Source: Oscillatoria sp. SIO1A7 (GTDB taxonomy: Bacteria > Cyanobacteriota > Cyanobacteriia > Cyanobacteriales > Laspinemataceae). From it: a DNA stretch of 56,609 nt. The first letter of the stretch is position 1; every line of letters begins with the position of its first letter. The DNA lies in contig JAAHFN010000042.1 of the NCBI GenBank assembly GCA_010672965.1, positions 1 through 56,609 of the forward strand, in the 5' to 3' direction. This document shows, one piece after another, positions 8,772-17,861 of this stretch. The notes under the pieces were generated by a model, which had not been told where the DNA came from, did no database searches, and saw only the letters and a list, made by a program, of their open reading frames with translations. Made by a program: the position numbers and the translations under genes.

Positions 8772-9095
8772 ATGGCTCTAAAAAATATCAAATGGCCTAG
8801 TAACTCTGGCGAAAAGTCTGCCAATAACCTTCCTTCGGCTCAAGAAAAGCCTCATTCTGGGAAAGTCAAGTGGCGAACTATCCTAGGATTGCTCTTAATG
8901 TATGTAGCCATTGCCCTGAATTGGCAGTGGATTTGGGGCTTATTCTCCCTGTACTGGATTATTCCCGACTTTTTTACTGGAGTCACTTACTTTATCGAAC
9001 CTATTTCACGCCAGGAAGAACCTATTCTGTATTGGCTCATTATGATAACTTGGGTTGCCTTCAGTGTAGCCATGATTTTACCCAGCTTTTCTTAA
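8772..9095 (+). CDS. Small membrane protein of unknown function (107 aa)
   Basis: Not recognised. The first about 35 residues are polar and basic. Two hydrophobic helices follow, roughly 37-58 (ILGLLLMYVAIALNWQWIWG) and 85-104 (YWLIMITWVAFSVAMIL), with an aromatic-rich stretch between. The short N-terminus with lysines suggests a cytoplasmic N-terminal end. It lies between the GyrI-like protein and the Rieske oxygenase on the same strand, but repeats R3 and R5 separate it from both. The ribosome site is weak, and no function is suggested. Confidence 0.65.
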   Translation: MALKNIKWPSNSGEKSANNLPSAQEKPHSGKVKWRTILGLLLMYVAIALNWQWIWGLFSLYWIIPDFFTGVTYFIEPISRQEEPILYWLIMITWVAFSVAMILPSFS

Positions 9096-9098
9096 CTA

Positions 9099-9226
9099 AT
9101 ATCAAATCCGGCTAATACCCATAAATTTCGTAGGGGCAGTCCCCCCGTGGCTGCCCCAAGCCAATCGGGGCAGCCACGGGGGGACTGCCCCTACAAATAC
9201 GATCGCTGTTTAATCTGATTTGATAT
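9099..9226. repeat. R5 MITE-like element with long GC-rich hairpin, copy 1
   Basis: Ends ATATCAAATCCGGCTAAT and its near complement TTAATCTGATTTGATAT. The centre (9131-9195) is a near-perfect palindrome of about 28 bp per arm, with GTAGGGGCAGTCCCCCCGTG on the left. Related copies are at 40875-41018, 51161-51303 and 51457-51604. It starts four bases after the stop of the small membrane protein and may serve as its terminator. Confidence 0.8.
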
Positions 9227-9274
9227 AAGGTTATCTCGTTTGAGTTATTGATTTGGAAATAAAGGTAGATTATT

Positions 9275-10429
9275 ATGGCGATCGCAAAAACAATGCCCGT
9301 ACTCCAGGTTGAAGCTTACACTTCACAAGACTGGTTCGACCGAGAGCAAGAAACTATTTTTAGTCGTACCTGGCAATTTGCAGGATTTGTTGAAGACCTC
9401 AGCGATCCGGGGGACTACCTAACCGTGCAAGCAGGACTGAATAATATTTTGGTGCTGTTGGATGAGAACAAACAGATGCGCGCTTTCCACAATATCTGTC
9501 GCCATCGCGGCACTCAACTGCTGCGAGCCTCTGGCAAACGCAAGCAATTTATTACCTGCCCTTACCACGACTGGACTTACAACTTAGATGGGAAACTGAC
9601 TGCAGTGCCAGAGCGTAAAAGCCAATTTCCAGATCTAGATCTAGATTCCCTCTGCCTGCACAAAGCTTCAGTGGGAATATGGCGGGGCGCGATTTTTGTC
9701 CACCCGGATCCCGATGCCAACTCCCTAGCCAATTGGTTTAGCCCAGTGGAACCCTATTTAGGCCCTCATAAGCCAGAAAAACTGGTGGAATATGTGGAGG
9801 GCAGATCCCGCCATGAGATTAACGCCAACTGGAAAATTATTGTCGAAAACTACATCGATGGCTACCATCTCGCTCACCTCCATTCGGCAACCTTATTTAT
9901 GTACGACCACAGGCGGCAGCAGACGGGATTTGCGGGCAATCATTTTTATTTTTACGAGCCCCTAGCGAAAGATTATCTGGCCGGAATCGAGAACAATTCG
10001 CCGCTACCGCTCATTGATAGCATACCCAAAGATAAAATTGGTGCCTATACACCGATGCTATTTCCCAATCTTGGCTTGAGCGAGACCGAATCAAGCTGGT
10101 CAACTTTCTGTGTAATTCCCGTTGCCCCGGATAAGTCGATTGTGGAAATCAGGACTAAAGTTATGCCCGCGTCCGATTGGCAGTATATGACACAGGAATG
10201 GAAGTCTTGGAATTTTTTTAAAAATCGCAAGTGGGATAAGTATGGCACCGGCGATGCGGACGACCCCCTCGCCTCCGGTGATTTTATGGCAGAAGATATT
10301 TATGTCTGCGAGCAGCAGCAGCGATCGTTAAAATCGCCCTATTTTTCAATTGGTGCGATCGCCAAAGATTTGGAGCGAGCTGTCTATCAATATCAAAAAA
10401 ACGTGCAAAATTATGTCGAAGCTCGGTAG
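9275..10429 (+). CDS. Rieske non-heme iron oxygenase, alpha subunit type
   Basis: Oxygenase of the ring-hydroxylating/choline monooxygenase family, using a Rieske [2Fe-2S] centre and a mononuclear iron. The Rieske ligands are Cys75-x-His77 and Cys95-x2-His98. The iron site is NYIDGYHLAHLH with Asp195, His198 and His203, and Asp341 in EDIYVCEQQQ as third ligand. At 384 residues it is a full-length alpha subunit with no beta-subunit or reductase gene nearby. It would draw electrons from a ferredoxin encoded elsewhere. The closest relatives are likely the choline/carnitine-type or uncharacterised cyanobacterial members. The substrate is unknown. ATG 9275 is preceded by AAAGG at a proper distance. 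Confidence 0.93.
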   Translation: MAIAKTMPVLQVEAYTSQDWFDREQETIFSRTWQFAGFVEDLSDPGDYLTVQAGLNNILVLLDENKQMRAFHNICRHRGTQLLRASGKRKQFITCPYHDWTYNLDGKLTAVPERKSQFPDLDLDSLCLHKASVGIWRGAIFVHPDPDANSLANWFSPVEPYLGPHKPEKLVEYVEGRSRHEINANWKIIVENYIDGYHLAHLHSATLFMYDHRRQQTGFAGNHFYFYEPLAKDYLAGIENNSPLPLIDSIPKDKIGAYTPMLFPNLGLSETESSWSTFCVIPVAPDKSIVEIRTKVMPASDWQYMTQEWKSWNFFKNRKWDKYGTGDADDPLASGDFMAEDIYVCEQQQRSLKSPYFSIGAIAKDLERAVYQYQKNVQNYVEAR

Positions 10430-10459
10430 TATATCAATCCTAAATCATTCCCTGTAGCT

Positions 10460-10602
10460 TTTCTCAAATTAGTTTAATTAACGAAAACGTAGGGGCGACA
10501 GCATCCCCGCAACCATCTCGGCTGTATAACGGGAATTTCCGTAGTGGGATGCGCGGGCCCGTTTCGCCCCAAAAACCTCACATCAATTTGAAATTTGAGA
10601 AA
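10460..10602. repeat. R3-related MITE-like element
   Basis: Bounded by TTCTCAAATTAGTTTAATT and AATTTGAGAA, with internal GGGGCGACAGCATCCC and CCTCACATCAATTTG as in the other R3 copies. The outermost TAGCG end is lost on the left and replaced on the right by AAACCGGGTTTC, so this copy is degraded. It lies between the convergent Rieske gene and folK. Confidence 0.6.
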
Positions 10603-10673
10603 CCGGGTTTCTGGCTTGGTTTATCGTAAACGATTTAGGATTGCTGTACCGGGCAAGAAAGCCTAAATCCTGT

Positions 10674-11099
10674 TTAAGCTGACTGCTTCCTCATCGACTG
10701 CTTATAGCTCAAAAGCTCAAAACGCAAATCGGGCATCAGCTCTAGCACGGTTTTTTGTAGGAAATCGCGATCGTAAAAATCGCTATCTATGATTTGTCGA
10801 TTCCAAACTACAACGTCCAAATCGATGCAGCGAGGCCCGTTTTTATTTTCTGTTTTTACCCGCCCCAACTCAATTTCGATTTGTTTCAGTTTTTTCTCTA
10901 GGCTTTCCAGGCTATCTTCCGTGCGGAGTAAATAAGCGCCATTGAGAAAGTCATCTTGCTCGGTAAAACCGATTGGCTTAGTTCGGTAAAATTGAGAGGC
11001 TTTGACAAAAGTCTGGGTTGTAGCCAGTTTTTCTTGCGCTCTAACAACATTTTTTTCTGGCTCTATATTAGAACCAACACTTACAATTGCTTCGTTCAT
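10674..11099 (-). CDS. folK: 2-amino-4-hydroxy-6-hydroxymethyldihydropteridine diphosphokinase
   Basis: Transfers pyrophosphate from ATP to the hydroxymethyl group of the pterin, the step before dihydropteroate synthase in folate synthesis. The 141-residue protein shows the HPPK marks: SVGSNIEPEKN near the start, FYRTKPIGFTEQDDFLNGA (pterin side), ELGRVKTENKNGPRCIDLD with the GPR and metal-binding Asp-x-Asp, and a C-terminal LPxLRFE-like end. ATG 11099 directly abuts the stop of folB (TAGATG), so the two are translated from one message. The length is at the short end of the family. Confidence 0.93.
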   Translation of the reverse strand: MNEAIVSVGSNIEPEKNVVRAQEKLATTQTFVKASQFYRTKPIGFTEQDDFLNGAYLLRTEDSLESLEKKLKQIEIELGRVKTENKNGPRCIDLDVVVWNRQIIDSDFYDRDFLQKTVLELMPDLRFELLSYKQSMRKQSA

Positions 11100-11471
11100 C
11101 TATCTTCTTCGATCGCTTACTTCTATGGACACGGAATCTGCAAAACGCAAGGCAAAAGGCTTGTCTAACTTAACAGAAGCCCAGACTACGCGAGGGTCTT
11201 CCATAGATATATCCAATATTGCTCGCGCTAATTTCTCTACCAAATAGAATTCGCTTTCTTCTACAGTTTTGATAACCTTCTTGGTTATAGCCTTATAGTT
11301 GACGGTATCTTCGATGCGATCGCTCTGTCCCGCCCGTGTGGCATCGAAGCGTATTTTGATATTAACCGTCACATCTTGTTTCTCCTTTCTTTCCCATTCA
11401 TTAATACCAATAATCGTCCGCAGCTTTAAGTTCTCTATTCGCACTAGGGCTAAGTCTTCTATTTCTTCCAT
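11100..11471 (-). CDS. folB: Dihydroneopterin aldolase
   Basis: Converts dihydroneopterin to 6-hydroxymethyldihydropterin and glycolaldehyde. The 123-residue protein has the family's IENLKLRTIIGINEWER start (active-site Glu region), DTVNYKAITKKV, and FYLVEKLARAI, which carries the catalytic Lys. The C-terminal VKLDKP strand is also present. It lies immediately before folK and after the FolM-like reductase on the same strand, forming a pterin pathway operon. A roughly 190-bp spacer without a convincing gene separates it from the reductase. Confidence 0.93.
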   Translation of the reverse strand: MEEIEDLALVRIENLKLRTIIGINEWERKEKQDVTVNIKIRFDATRAGQSDRIEDTVNYKAITKKVIKTVEESEFYLVEKLARAILDISMEDPRVVWASVKLDKPFALRFADSVSIEVSDRRR

Positions 11472-11666
11472 CTTAGGTTAACTACCTCATACAAAAATAT
11501 TCCTCTATCGCGCCAGCATCTCCAAATGCGCGCGACTTCTTAAATAGAAGCGATCCAGAGTATAAAGCGCCCAAAATAGCAAGCCGGCAAGATAGCACAG
11601 AGAGGCGATCGCCAGCCTTCTCTTTATATATATGCCGCAGCCGCAACGTTGCCAGCGGTCTTGCCG

Positions 11667-12407
11667 TCAACCTTTTCGTTGTTTTTGGGCGTCAGAATAA
11701 CCTAAATGTTCGCCTCCATCGATAAATAATAGTTGCCCCGTGACAAAATCGTTGTCCAATAAATATTCGACAGCCCGCTCGATAGGCTCCACATATCCCT
11801 GCCGATTCAGCGGCACTTTTTGCTTAATTGTTTCCACAGCGTTGGCATCGGCTCCCGGAGGCAGCAATATAAAACCGGGACAAACACCATTGACGCGAAT
11901 ATCTGGAGCCAGCTCCAAGGCAGCCATCTTGGTTAATTCAGCCAGCGCCTTCTTAGTTAAGGCATAAGCGGCATAAGCAAAATCATTGTTTGCCACTCTG
12001 GTGTCAACGAGATTAATAATGTTTCCTTTGCCACACAGGCGAGCAAAGTCCCGGCTCAAAAAGTAAGGAGCCTTAAAGTTGGCCGCCCAGTGACTGTCGA
12101 ACAACTCTAGCTCTGTTTCCCGAATAGTCGCCGGTTCAAAAATCGAGGCGTTATTCACCAATAGCTCTAGGTGCAGATCGTCTGCTTTTACCCGTGGCAA
12201 AAGGTTCAGGATGTCCTCGTCCTCGGTCAGATCCGCTTGGTACATCCGACTGGTTCTGCCCAGAGCTTGTATCTCTTCGGCTAAAGTTTCCGCCTCTTGG
12301 CGGGAATGCTGATAGTGAATCGCTATGTCGTATCCCTTCCGCGCCAGAGTCAAGGCGATCGCCTTGCCAATTCGTTTAGCGCAACCCGTAACTAAAGCGC
12401 AAGCCAT
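11667..12407 (-). CDS. SDR-family pteridine reductase (FolM-like)
   Basis: NADPH-dependent short-chain dehydrogenase, most likely reducing dihydromonapterin/dihydropteridines. From ATG 12407 it has 246 residues; the frame extends to a TTG at 12437. The nucleotide site is VTGCAKRIGKAIA: the TG-x3-R-x-G form rather than TG-x3-G-x-G, a mark of PTR1/FolM-type reductases. NNAS and the YALTK catalytic Tyr-x3-Lys are present, as is VNGVCPGFILLP. The neighbours folB and folK support a pterin role over a generic 3-oxoacyl reductase role. The exact substrate is inferred. Confidence 0.85.
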   Translation of the reverse strand: MACALVTGCAKRIGKAIALTLARKGYDIAIHYQHSRQEAETLAEEIQALGRTSRMYQADLTEDEDILNLLPRVKADDLHLELLVNNASIFEPATIRETELELFDSHWAANFKAPYFLSRDFARLCGKGNIINLVDTRVANNDFAYAAYALTKKALAELTKMAALELAPDIRVNGVCPGFILLPPGADANAVETIKQKVPLNRQGYVEPIERAVEYLLDNDFVTGQLLFIDGGEHLGYSDAQKQRKG

Positions 12408-12565
12408 TTTTTTGTGCCATCTCTCCTCATTTATCAAGGTCCATCCGCTAGCAGCAAGACTCTACTGCTGAGCCACGATGGCTACAAAGTAGTCCAGACT
12501 ACTTTAGTGATGTAAACATTTAATTATAGCACCTTACTTGGCTATTTTTCGCATTGCAGCCCAAA

Positions 12566-12673
12566 TATAGCGCTACGCGCAAGTCAAAAGTCTCAAGGTA
12601 ATAAGTCAAAAGTAGCCTCTGACTAAGGAACGAGCATTTATAAACGTCAAGCGCTTATTTGCGTAGTGCTATA
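12566..12673. repeat. R2 MITE-like element with TA flanks, copy 2
   Basis: 108 bp, from TATAGCGCTACGCGCAAG to TTGCGTAGTGCTATA. It is the same length as the copy at 24528-24635 and differs from it at only a few bases near the middle, so both are recent. Confidence 0.85.
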
Positions 12674-12677
12674 ATTC

Positions 12678-12817
12678 GGAGCATTTCAATTTCGTAAGCT
12701 GCCGCAGAGCCCGCTTTTTTGCGGCGCGGCTGGCGCGGCTACACAAAACTTAGCCTGTCCTGAGCCCTATCGTTGCGGCCCAAGAGGGCTACTGGATTGC
12801 AAAAGTGAAATGCTCCC
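12678..12817. repeat. R6 MITE-like element, copy 2
   Basis: Begins GGAGCATTTCAATTTCGTAA and ends GTGAAATGCTCCC, with the GGCTGGCGCGGCTACACAAA core seen (inverted) in the other R6 copies. It starts five bases after the end of an R2 element. Confidence 0.75.
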
Positions 12818-12975
12818 AAATATAGTCGATTCGATTAAGGTTGAGACACCACGATCTATCTACAACGTAGGGGCGAACGGCCGGAAAGCCCCATGTCTCA
12901 CTGTTATTTAAATCAACTATAATTGTTGTCCTGTCCTGGATCCTGGAGTTATGGAGAGAAATCTTTCAAAATGAA

Positions 12976-13062
12976 CAGGACTTACGCAAAGACTCTATAT
13001 ATAAGTTGCTACTTGCGTAACACCTATATATAGAGTTCGATCTAACGATTTGCGTAAGTCCT
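12976..13062. repeat. R1 MITE-like element, copy 2
   Basis: 87 bp from CAGGACTTACGCA to TGCGTAAGTCCT. The inside carries a second inverted pair around TATATATAG. It ends 54 bp after (downstream of) the rnj stop and could fold as a 3' structure for that message. Confidence 0.8.
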
Positions 13063-13115
13063 AATGGAATCGGAGGTGATGTTCGCCTCAGGTATCTTTA
13101 CGATCGGAAATAACC

Positions 13116-14894
13116 TTAGAAGGCGACCCGAGCGCGAGCGGCGGAACGGGCATAATGGCGTTCTTTTGCCTGAAAAACTGCCGGTGGTTCTTGGGGAGTT
13201 TGCATCAAGAACACCAACGATGGATTACCCTGAATTTTTCGGCGCAGCAGGCGCTTTAGTTCTCGCTCGAACTGCTGCCTTAGCCCTTTCCAATTCACCT
13301 CGATATTCCCATCTTCCAGGAATGCAGCAAATTCCGACCAGCTCTTATACAGCACGCTTTCAATTGCTTCGGCAACTTTTGTTTGCAGCTCCTCGGGCTC
13401 TATCGAAGTCACCACGCCCCGTAGGTGCAGCTCCGGCTTGGCAGCAACAACGCCATCCCAGTCGATCGCAACTGCAACAGTAACCACGCCATCTACTGCC
13501 AACTGCTGTCGTTCTTGGAGGACGCTATCTTTAACAACTCCAGAGCGAGACGAATCGACAAGCTCTATTCCAGAAGGCACTCGATTCGCAATCCGGATGC
13601 TATTCTCAGTCAGCTCCACCACATCGCCATTATTGATAATTTGCATATTCTCTGGCGGGATTCCCATGCTCTGGGCTGTCTTAGAATGCCGGACTAACAT
13701 TCGATGCTCTCCGTGGACCGGCAAGAAAAACTTGGGACGAGTCAGGGCAATCATTAGTTTTTGCTCTTCCTGGCAGCCGTGACCGGAAACATGAATCCCC
13801 TGGTGCCGACCGTAAATTACGTTGGCCCCCTGCTGCATTAGCTTATCGATGGTATTAACCACGGCTATTGTATTCCCAGGAATTGGGTTGGCGGAGAATA
13901 TGACCGTATCTCCCTGGCGAATCTTAATTTTGCGGTGTTCGCCATTGGCAATCCGACTCAGGGCTGCCATCGGTTCCCCTTGAGAGCCCGTAGTTAAAAT
14001 CAGAACGCCGCGATCGGAAATATTGCGAATCGCATGCAGGGGCTGGAATAGGCTATCCTCGCATTTGATATATCCCAGATTGCGAGCATGGGCAATGACA
14101 TTTAGCATAGACCGGCCCACCACAGCAACCACGCGATTGTGCTTTTTGGCCAGTTCCAGTACCATATTGAGCCGATGTACTGAAGAAGCAAAGGTAGTAA
14201 GCAGCACGCGACCTTTGGCCTCAGATATTACTCGGTCCAGATTGGGATAGACAGAACTTTCCGAAGGGGTAAATCCGGGCACTTCGGAGTTAGTCGAGTC
14301 GCTCATCAAGCACAAAATGCCCTTTTCCCCATATTCTGCTAGTCTTTGCAAGTCAAAATATTCGCCATCTACGGGAGTATGGTCGATTTTGAAATCGCCG
14401 CTGTGGACGACGACACCGAGGGGAGTTTGGATGGCGACGCTAAAACTGTCGCAGATTGAGTGGGTATTGCGAATAAATTCTACGGAAAAATAATTGCCAA
14501 TCTGCACCGTATCGCGAGGGCGAACGGTACGCAATTCGGTGCGATCGGAAACCCCTGCTTCTTCTAGCTTGCCTTGAAGAAGGGCCATCGCAAACCGAGG
14601 GCCATACATAACCGGAATATCAAACTGCTTCAAATGAAAGGGAATCCCACCGATGTGATCTTCATGGCCGTGGGTGACGATCGCCCCTTTTATTTTGTGG
14701 CGATTTTCTCGCAGGTAGGTCAGATCTGGCAGGACAATCGTAACCCCATGCATACCATCAGAGGGAAATCCCAGACCTGCGTCCAATAAGATGATTTCAT
14801 CGTCATACTCAAAGACGCAAGTATTTTTGCCAATTTCATGCAACCCGCCCAGGGCAATTATCTTTAGGGCAGGCTTTGAGTCCAAGTTACTCAT
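13116..14894 (-). CDS. rnj: Ribonuclease J
   Basis: Metallo-beta-lactamase/beta-CASP ribonuclease with endonuclease and 5'-3' exonuclease activity in RNA processing and decay. The zinc-site motif HGHEDHIGG lies near residue 75, followed by HSGDFKIDH, the beta-CASP segment with SDSTNSE and TTFASSVHR, GSQGEPMAAL, and HVSGHGCQEE. A C-terminal domain of about 140 residues ends in a basic tail. From ATG 14894, with AAAGGAAG just upstream, it has 592 residues, normal for cyanobacteria; the frame extends 11 codons to 14927. It follows asd and dapA on the same strand, a common cyanobacterial order, though an 815-bp repeat-rich spacer here probably gives it its own promoter. Confidence 0.95.
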   Translation of the reverse strand: MSNLDSKPALKIIALGGLHEIGKNTCVFEYDDEIILLDAGLGFPSDGMHGVTIVLPDLTYLRENRHKIKGAIVTHGHEDHIGGIPFHLKQFDIPVMYGPRFAMALLQGKLEEAGVSDRTELRTVRPRDTVQIGNYFSVEFIRNTHSICDSFSVAIQTPLGVVVHSGDFKIDHTPVDGEYFDLQRLAEYGEKGILCLMSDSTNSEVPGFTPSESSVYPNLDRVISEAKGRVLLTTFASSVHRLNMVLELAKKHNRVVAVVGRSMLNVIAHARNLGYIKCEDSLFQPLHAIRNISDRGVLILTTGSQGEPMAALSRIANGEHRKIKIRQGDTVIFSANPIPGNTIAVVNTIDKLMQQGANVIYGRHQGIHVSGHGCQEEQKLMIALTRPKFFLPVHGEHRMLVRHSKTAQSMGIPPENMQIINNGDVVELTENSIRIANRVPSGIELVDSSRSGVVKDSVLQERQQLAVDGVVTVAVAIDWDGVVAAKPELHLRGVVTSIEPEELQTKVAEAIESVLYKSWSEFAAFLEDGNIEVNWKGLRQQFERELKRLLRRKIQGNPSLVFLMQTPQEPPAVFQAKERHYARSAARARVAF

Positions 14895-15709
14895 TTTTCT
14901 TCCTTTAAATAGGAGGGTTTCAACCAACTAAGCATCAATAGTCAAGAGCAACTCTCGTAATAAATATAGTGTCGGCAATAATTAATAATTAAATTATCGA
15001 TTAGTTATAAATTGGTTCTTTTCAGCAGGTTTTCCGCACGGACGCTATTTGTAGGGTGCTAGTCTAGCACCACACTCTGCATATGGATTTAGAGTCTATA
15101 ATTTGCGTAAGTCCCGTTCAGTTTTTCGCTCTTGGGCAGCAGGCTCTGCGATAGTCGGACTTTCGAGCGGGACTTACGCAGAGATACTATTTGTAGGGTG
15201 CCGCACCTCGCACCAAACGCTATATATACAACTAAATCGTTCAACTTGCCTAAGTTCTGTTTATATAAGGATAGGGTGTGACATAGGTTGCGATATCGGT
15301 TGGGATATAGGGTGCGTTGCCTAGCACCTTACGCTATACATAGCTTTCAATCCGACAAAGCAAGGGTTAAGTTCTGTTTCAGTGACACCGGCAGAGACTC
15401 AACGAGGCTCCGGCTCTCTCTGAAACCAAGATTTTTGCGATCGGCAAGGAGCGAAAAATCAATCTACAGCAGACCACAAATAGTGGATATTTTTTTGGAC
15501 GGGACTTAAGCACGGAAGCTTTTTCTAGGGTTAGCCCCGAGTTCATCCCCGAGTTAATAAGCTGACTGCTTATGTCAAGATGCACGCATATAAATTTAAT
15601 TTATCGGGCGCAACTACCAATTTCTGTAGCCAGAATGCAGAGGTTTTGGTAGTTGCGTTAGCTCTAGGTTGTTTGCACGGCCTTCATTACTGCTTGGTTA
15701 TTCATTATA
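14895..15709. other. Repeat-rich spacer between rnj and dapA
   Basis: About 815 bp with several decayed R1 elements: 15023-15116 (right end TGCGTAAGTCCCG), 15168-15258 and fragments to about 15500. They share TATTTGTAGGGTGC and CTATATATA stretches. No gene is supported; the frames present are short and made of repeat. Confidence 0.7.
15168..15258. repeat. R1 MITE-like element, copy 3 (decayed right end)
   Basis: Left end CGGGACTTACGCA, right end TTGCCTAAGTTCTG, 91 bp, the same length as copy 1. It stands in reverse relation to another decayed R1 about 50 bp upstream. Confidence 0.65.
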
Positions 15710-16624
15710 TTACAATAAATCGAGTTTTTTCATCACCGTCTCCAACTTCTGAGTTATCTCTGGAGGAGGAGAACACAAAGGCGGCCGGGGAGCGCCCACA
15801 TCCCACCCTAGTAGTTTTAATGCCATTTTAACTGGGATGGGATTGGTAGAGAGAAACAACGCTTTAAATAAGGGGAACAATTGCAGGTGAATTTCGGTAG
15901 CCTTTTGTACCGAGCCCTTTTCAAAAGCTTGGATTGCCTCTTGCAATTGCACTCCCACCAGATGAGATGCTACGCTGACTACTCCAGAGCCACCAACTGC
16001 TAGCATTGGTAAAGTCAGAGAATCGTCTCCGGAGTAAATCTTGAATTCTGGCGGAGTCAAGTGCCGAACCTGACTTGCCGCATCCAAATTGCCGGTGGCT
16101 TCTTTTAGAGCGACTATATTGGGAATTTCTGCCAAACGGACAACTGTTTCTGGCGCAAGATTTTGACCTGTTCGACCCGGGACATTATAGAGCATCAATG
16201 GCAGGTCGGGACAAGCCTTAGCTACCATCGAGAAATGTCGATACAGTCCTTCTTGAGGAGGTTTATTATAATAAGGAACTACTTGTAAAGAGCCATCCAA
16301 ACCGAGAGCGGCGGCTTTTTGGGTAGCGGCGATCGCCTCCTGAGTAGAGTTCGAGCCCGTACCTGCCATTACCTTAGCCTTCCCGGCCACGGCTTTTTTC
16401 ACCGTTTTAAATAACTCGTATTTTTCCTCCTTAGTTAACGTCGGAGACTCTCCAGTCGTCCCGCACAGCAATACCGTATCCGTACCGCGATCGGCCAAAT
16501 GAGATGCCAGGGCTTCTGCTACAGCATAATTAACGCTTCCGTCTTCGTTAAATGGCGTAATCATCGCTGTAACAATACGTCCAAAGTTTACCACATCGCT
16601 CTCCACATCGCTCTCCTCATCCAT
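15710..16624 (-). CDS. dapA: 4-hydroxy-tetrahydrodipicolinate synthase
   Basis: Condenses aspartate semialdehyde with pyruvate, the committed step of the lysine/diaminopimelate pathway. Counting from ATG 16624 (304 residues): GTTGES at 56-61 (Thr pair), Tyr146 in LYNVPGRTG and Schiff-base Lys174 in VALKEATG. Family members are usually about 291-294 residues. The first 10 codons contain a 12-bp tandem duplication (GAGAGCGATGTG twice), each copy with GGAGAG about 6 bases before a GTG. The true start may be GTG 16594, giving 294 residues. It follows asd, whose product it uses. Confidence 0.94.
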   Translation of the reverse strand: MDEESDVESDVVNFGRIVTAMITPFNEDGSVNYAVAEALASHLADRGTDTVLLCGTTGESPTLTKEEKYELFKTVKKAVAGKAKVMAGTGSNSTQEAIAATQKAAALGLDGSLQVVPYYNKPPQEGLYRHFSMVAKACPDLPLMLYNVPGRTGQNLAPETVVRLAEIPNIVALKEATGNLDAASQVRHLTPPEFKIYSGDDSLTLPMLAVGGSGVVSVASHLVGVQLQEAIQAFEKGSVQKATEIHLQLFPLFKALFLSTNPIPVKMALKLLGWDVGAPRPPLCSPPPEITQKLETVMKKLDLL

Positions 16625-16817
16625 TTACTTTCTCAATATAACAAACCGCCAGTTTATCTTTCTGGCAAGATCCATTTATTTCTTGTTTTTTCACTAAATC
16701 TTTTAATAGATAGCTAGCATCTCCTTCTCAATAGCATTTTTTCAATGATGTTTTTTCAATGATGGCAGTTTTGTCAACCCGACCAATTTCAATTTCCAAC
16801 CCATTGCTATTCAATTT

Positions 16818-17861
16818 TCAAGTCATCGCCAGACTAGCTGCTGGTTTAAGCAAATCTTTTTCTACTAGCAATTCTGCTATTTGCACTGCATTCAACGCAG
16901 CCCCCTTGCGAATTTGATCTCCGCTGAGCCACAGCTCCAAGCCACAAGACTGAGAAATATCCTGGCGTATCCGACCTACCAACACCTCATCTCGGCCTGT
17001 AGCATCTATTGGCATTGGAAAATAATTTGCCTGCCAATCTTCCACTAAGCGCACTCCTGGGGCATCCCTCAAAATTTCCCTAGCTTTGCTTACGCTAAAA
17101 GGCTCGTTAAATTCCAGATTAATCGCTTCCGAATGAGCCCGCAGCACTGGAACCCGCACGCAAGTAGCTGATATTCTCAGTTCGCTTTCTCCAAAAATCT
17201 TGCGCGTTTCATTGACCATTTTCATTTCCTCTTGGCAGTATCCGCGATCGTTGAGAGGAGAATTATGCGGGAACAAATTAAAAGCCAAGGGATAGGGAAA
17301 AGCCTCGGTCTTGGGGGTCTCTCCTTGCAAAATAGCTTTTGTCTGAGTCAAGACTTCCTCCATTGCCCGAGCGCCAGCACCGCTTGCTGATTGGTAGGTT
17401 GCAGCGATGAGGCGACGAATCGGCTGTAGCTTGTGCAAGGGCCATACTGCTACCGCCATCAAAATAGTAGTGCAGTTGGGATTGGCGATAATCCCCTTAT
17501 GAGTTGCCGCCGCCTCTGGGTTCACCTCTGGAACAACCAAAGGCACCTCCGGATCCATCCGAAAGGCGCTAGAATTGTCGATCGCTACGGCACCAGAAGA
17601 TACGGCTAGCGGAATCCATTGCTTAGATGTAGAGCCGCCAGCGGAAGCCAGCAGCAGATCCACATCCTTAAAAGAATCCTCTGTTACTGCCTCGACCTTT
17701 AGCTTGGAGCCTTGAAACTCTAGGGTTTTCCCCGCCGATCGCGCTGAGGCCAACAGCTTTAGATCGCCTAGGGGAAACTGGCGAGAGTCCAACAACTGTA
17801 GCAATTCTGTACCTACAGCACCTGTGGCACCTAGAATAGCAACTCGATATGACTTTGGCAT
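16818..17861 (-). CDS. asd: Aspartate-semialdehyde dehydrogenase
   Basis: Reduces aspartyl phosphate to aspartate semialdehyde with NADPH, the branch point to lysine, threonine and methionine. The 347-residue protein has the nucleotide loop GATGAVG (11-17), SAGGSTSK, NPNCTTI with catalytic Cys130, QSASGAGARAMEE and the C-terminal domain motif ISATCVRVPVLRAHSEA with its catalytic histidine. It lies upstream of dapA on the same strand with a 190-bp gap. The pair forms a lysine-pathway unit divergent from tig. Confidence 0.96.
   Translation of the reverse strand: MPKSYRVAILGATGAVGTELLQLLDSRQFPLGDLKLLASARSAGKTLEFQGSKLKVEAVTEDSFKDVDLLLASAGGSTSKQWIPLAVSSGAVAIDNSSAFRMDPEVPLVVPEVNPEAAATHKGIIANPNCTTILMAVAVWPLHKLQPIRRLIAATYQSASGAGARAMEEVLTQTKAILQGETPKTEAFPYPLAFNLFPHNSPLNDRGYCQEEMKMVNETRKIFGESELRISATCVRVPVLRAHSEAINLEFNEPFSVSKAREILRDAPGVRLVEDWQANYFPMPIDATGRDEVLVGRIRQDISQSCGLELWLSGDQIRKGAALNAVQIAELLVEKDLLKPAASLAMT

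Larger units (their letters stand above)
12438..13115. other. Repeat-filled spacer between the pterin operon and rnj
   Basis: About 680 bp holding, in order, an R2 element (12566-12673), an R6 element (12678-12817) and an R1 element (12976-13062), three different families almost end to end. No gene is supported. Confidence 0.8.

Noticed and set aside
11482-11670. 62-codon open frame between the pteridine reductase and folB
   Set aside because: It has no recognisable features and no clear ribosome site; it is treated as spacer.
13064-13483. 139-codon open frame on the plus strand
   Set aside because: It is antisense to the end of rnj, has no ribosome site, and its translation has no family features.
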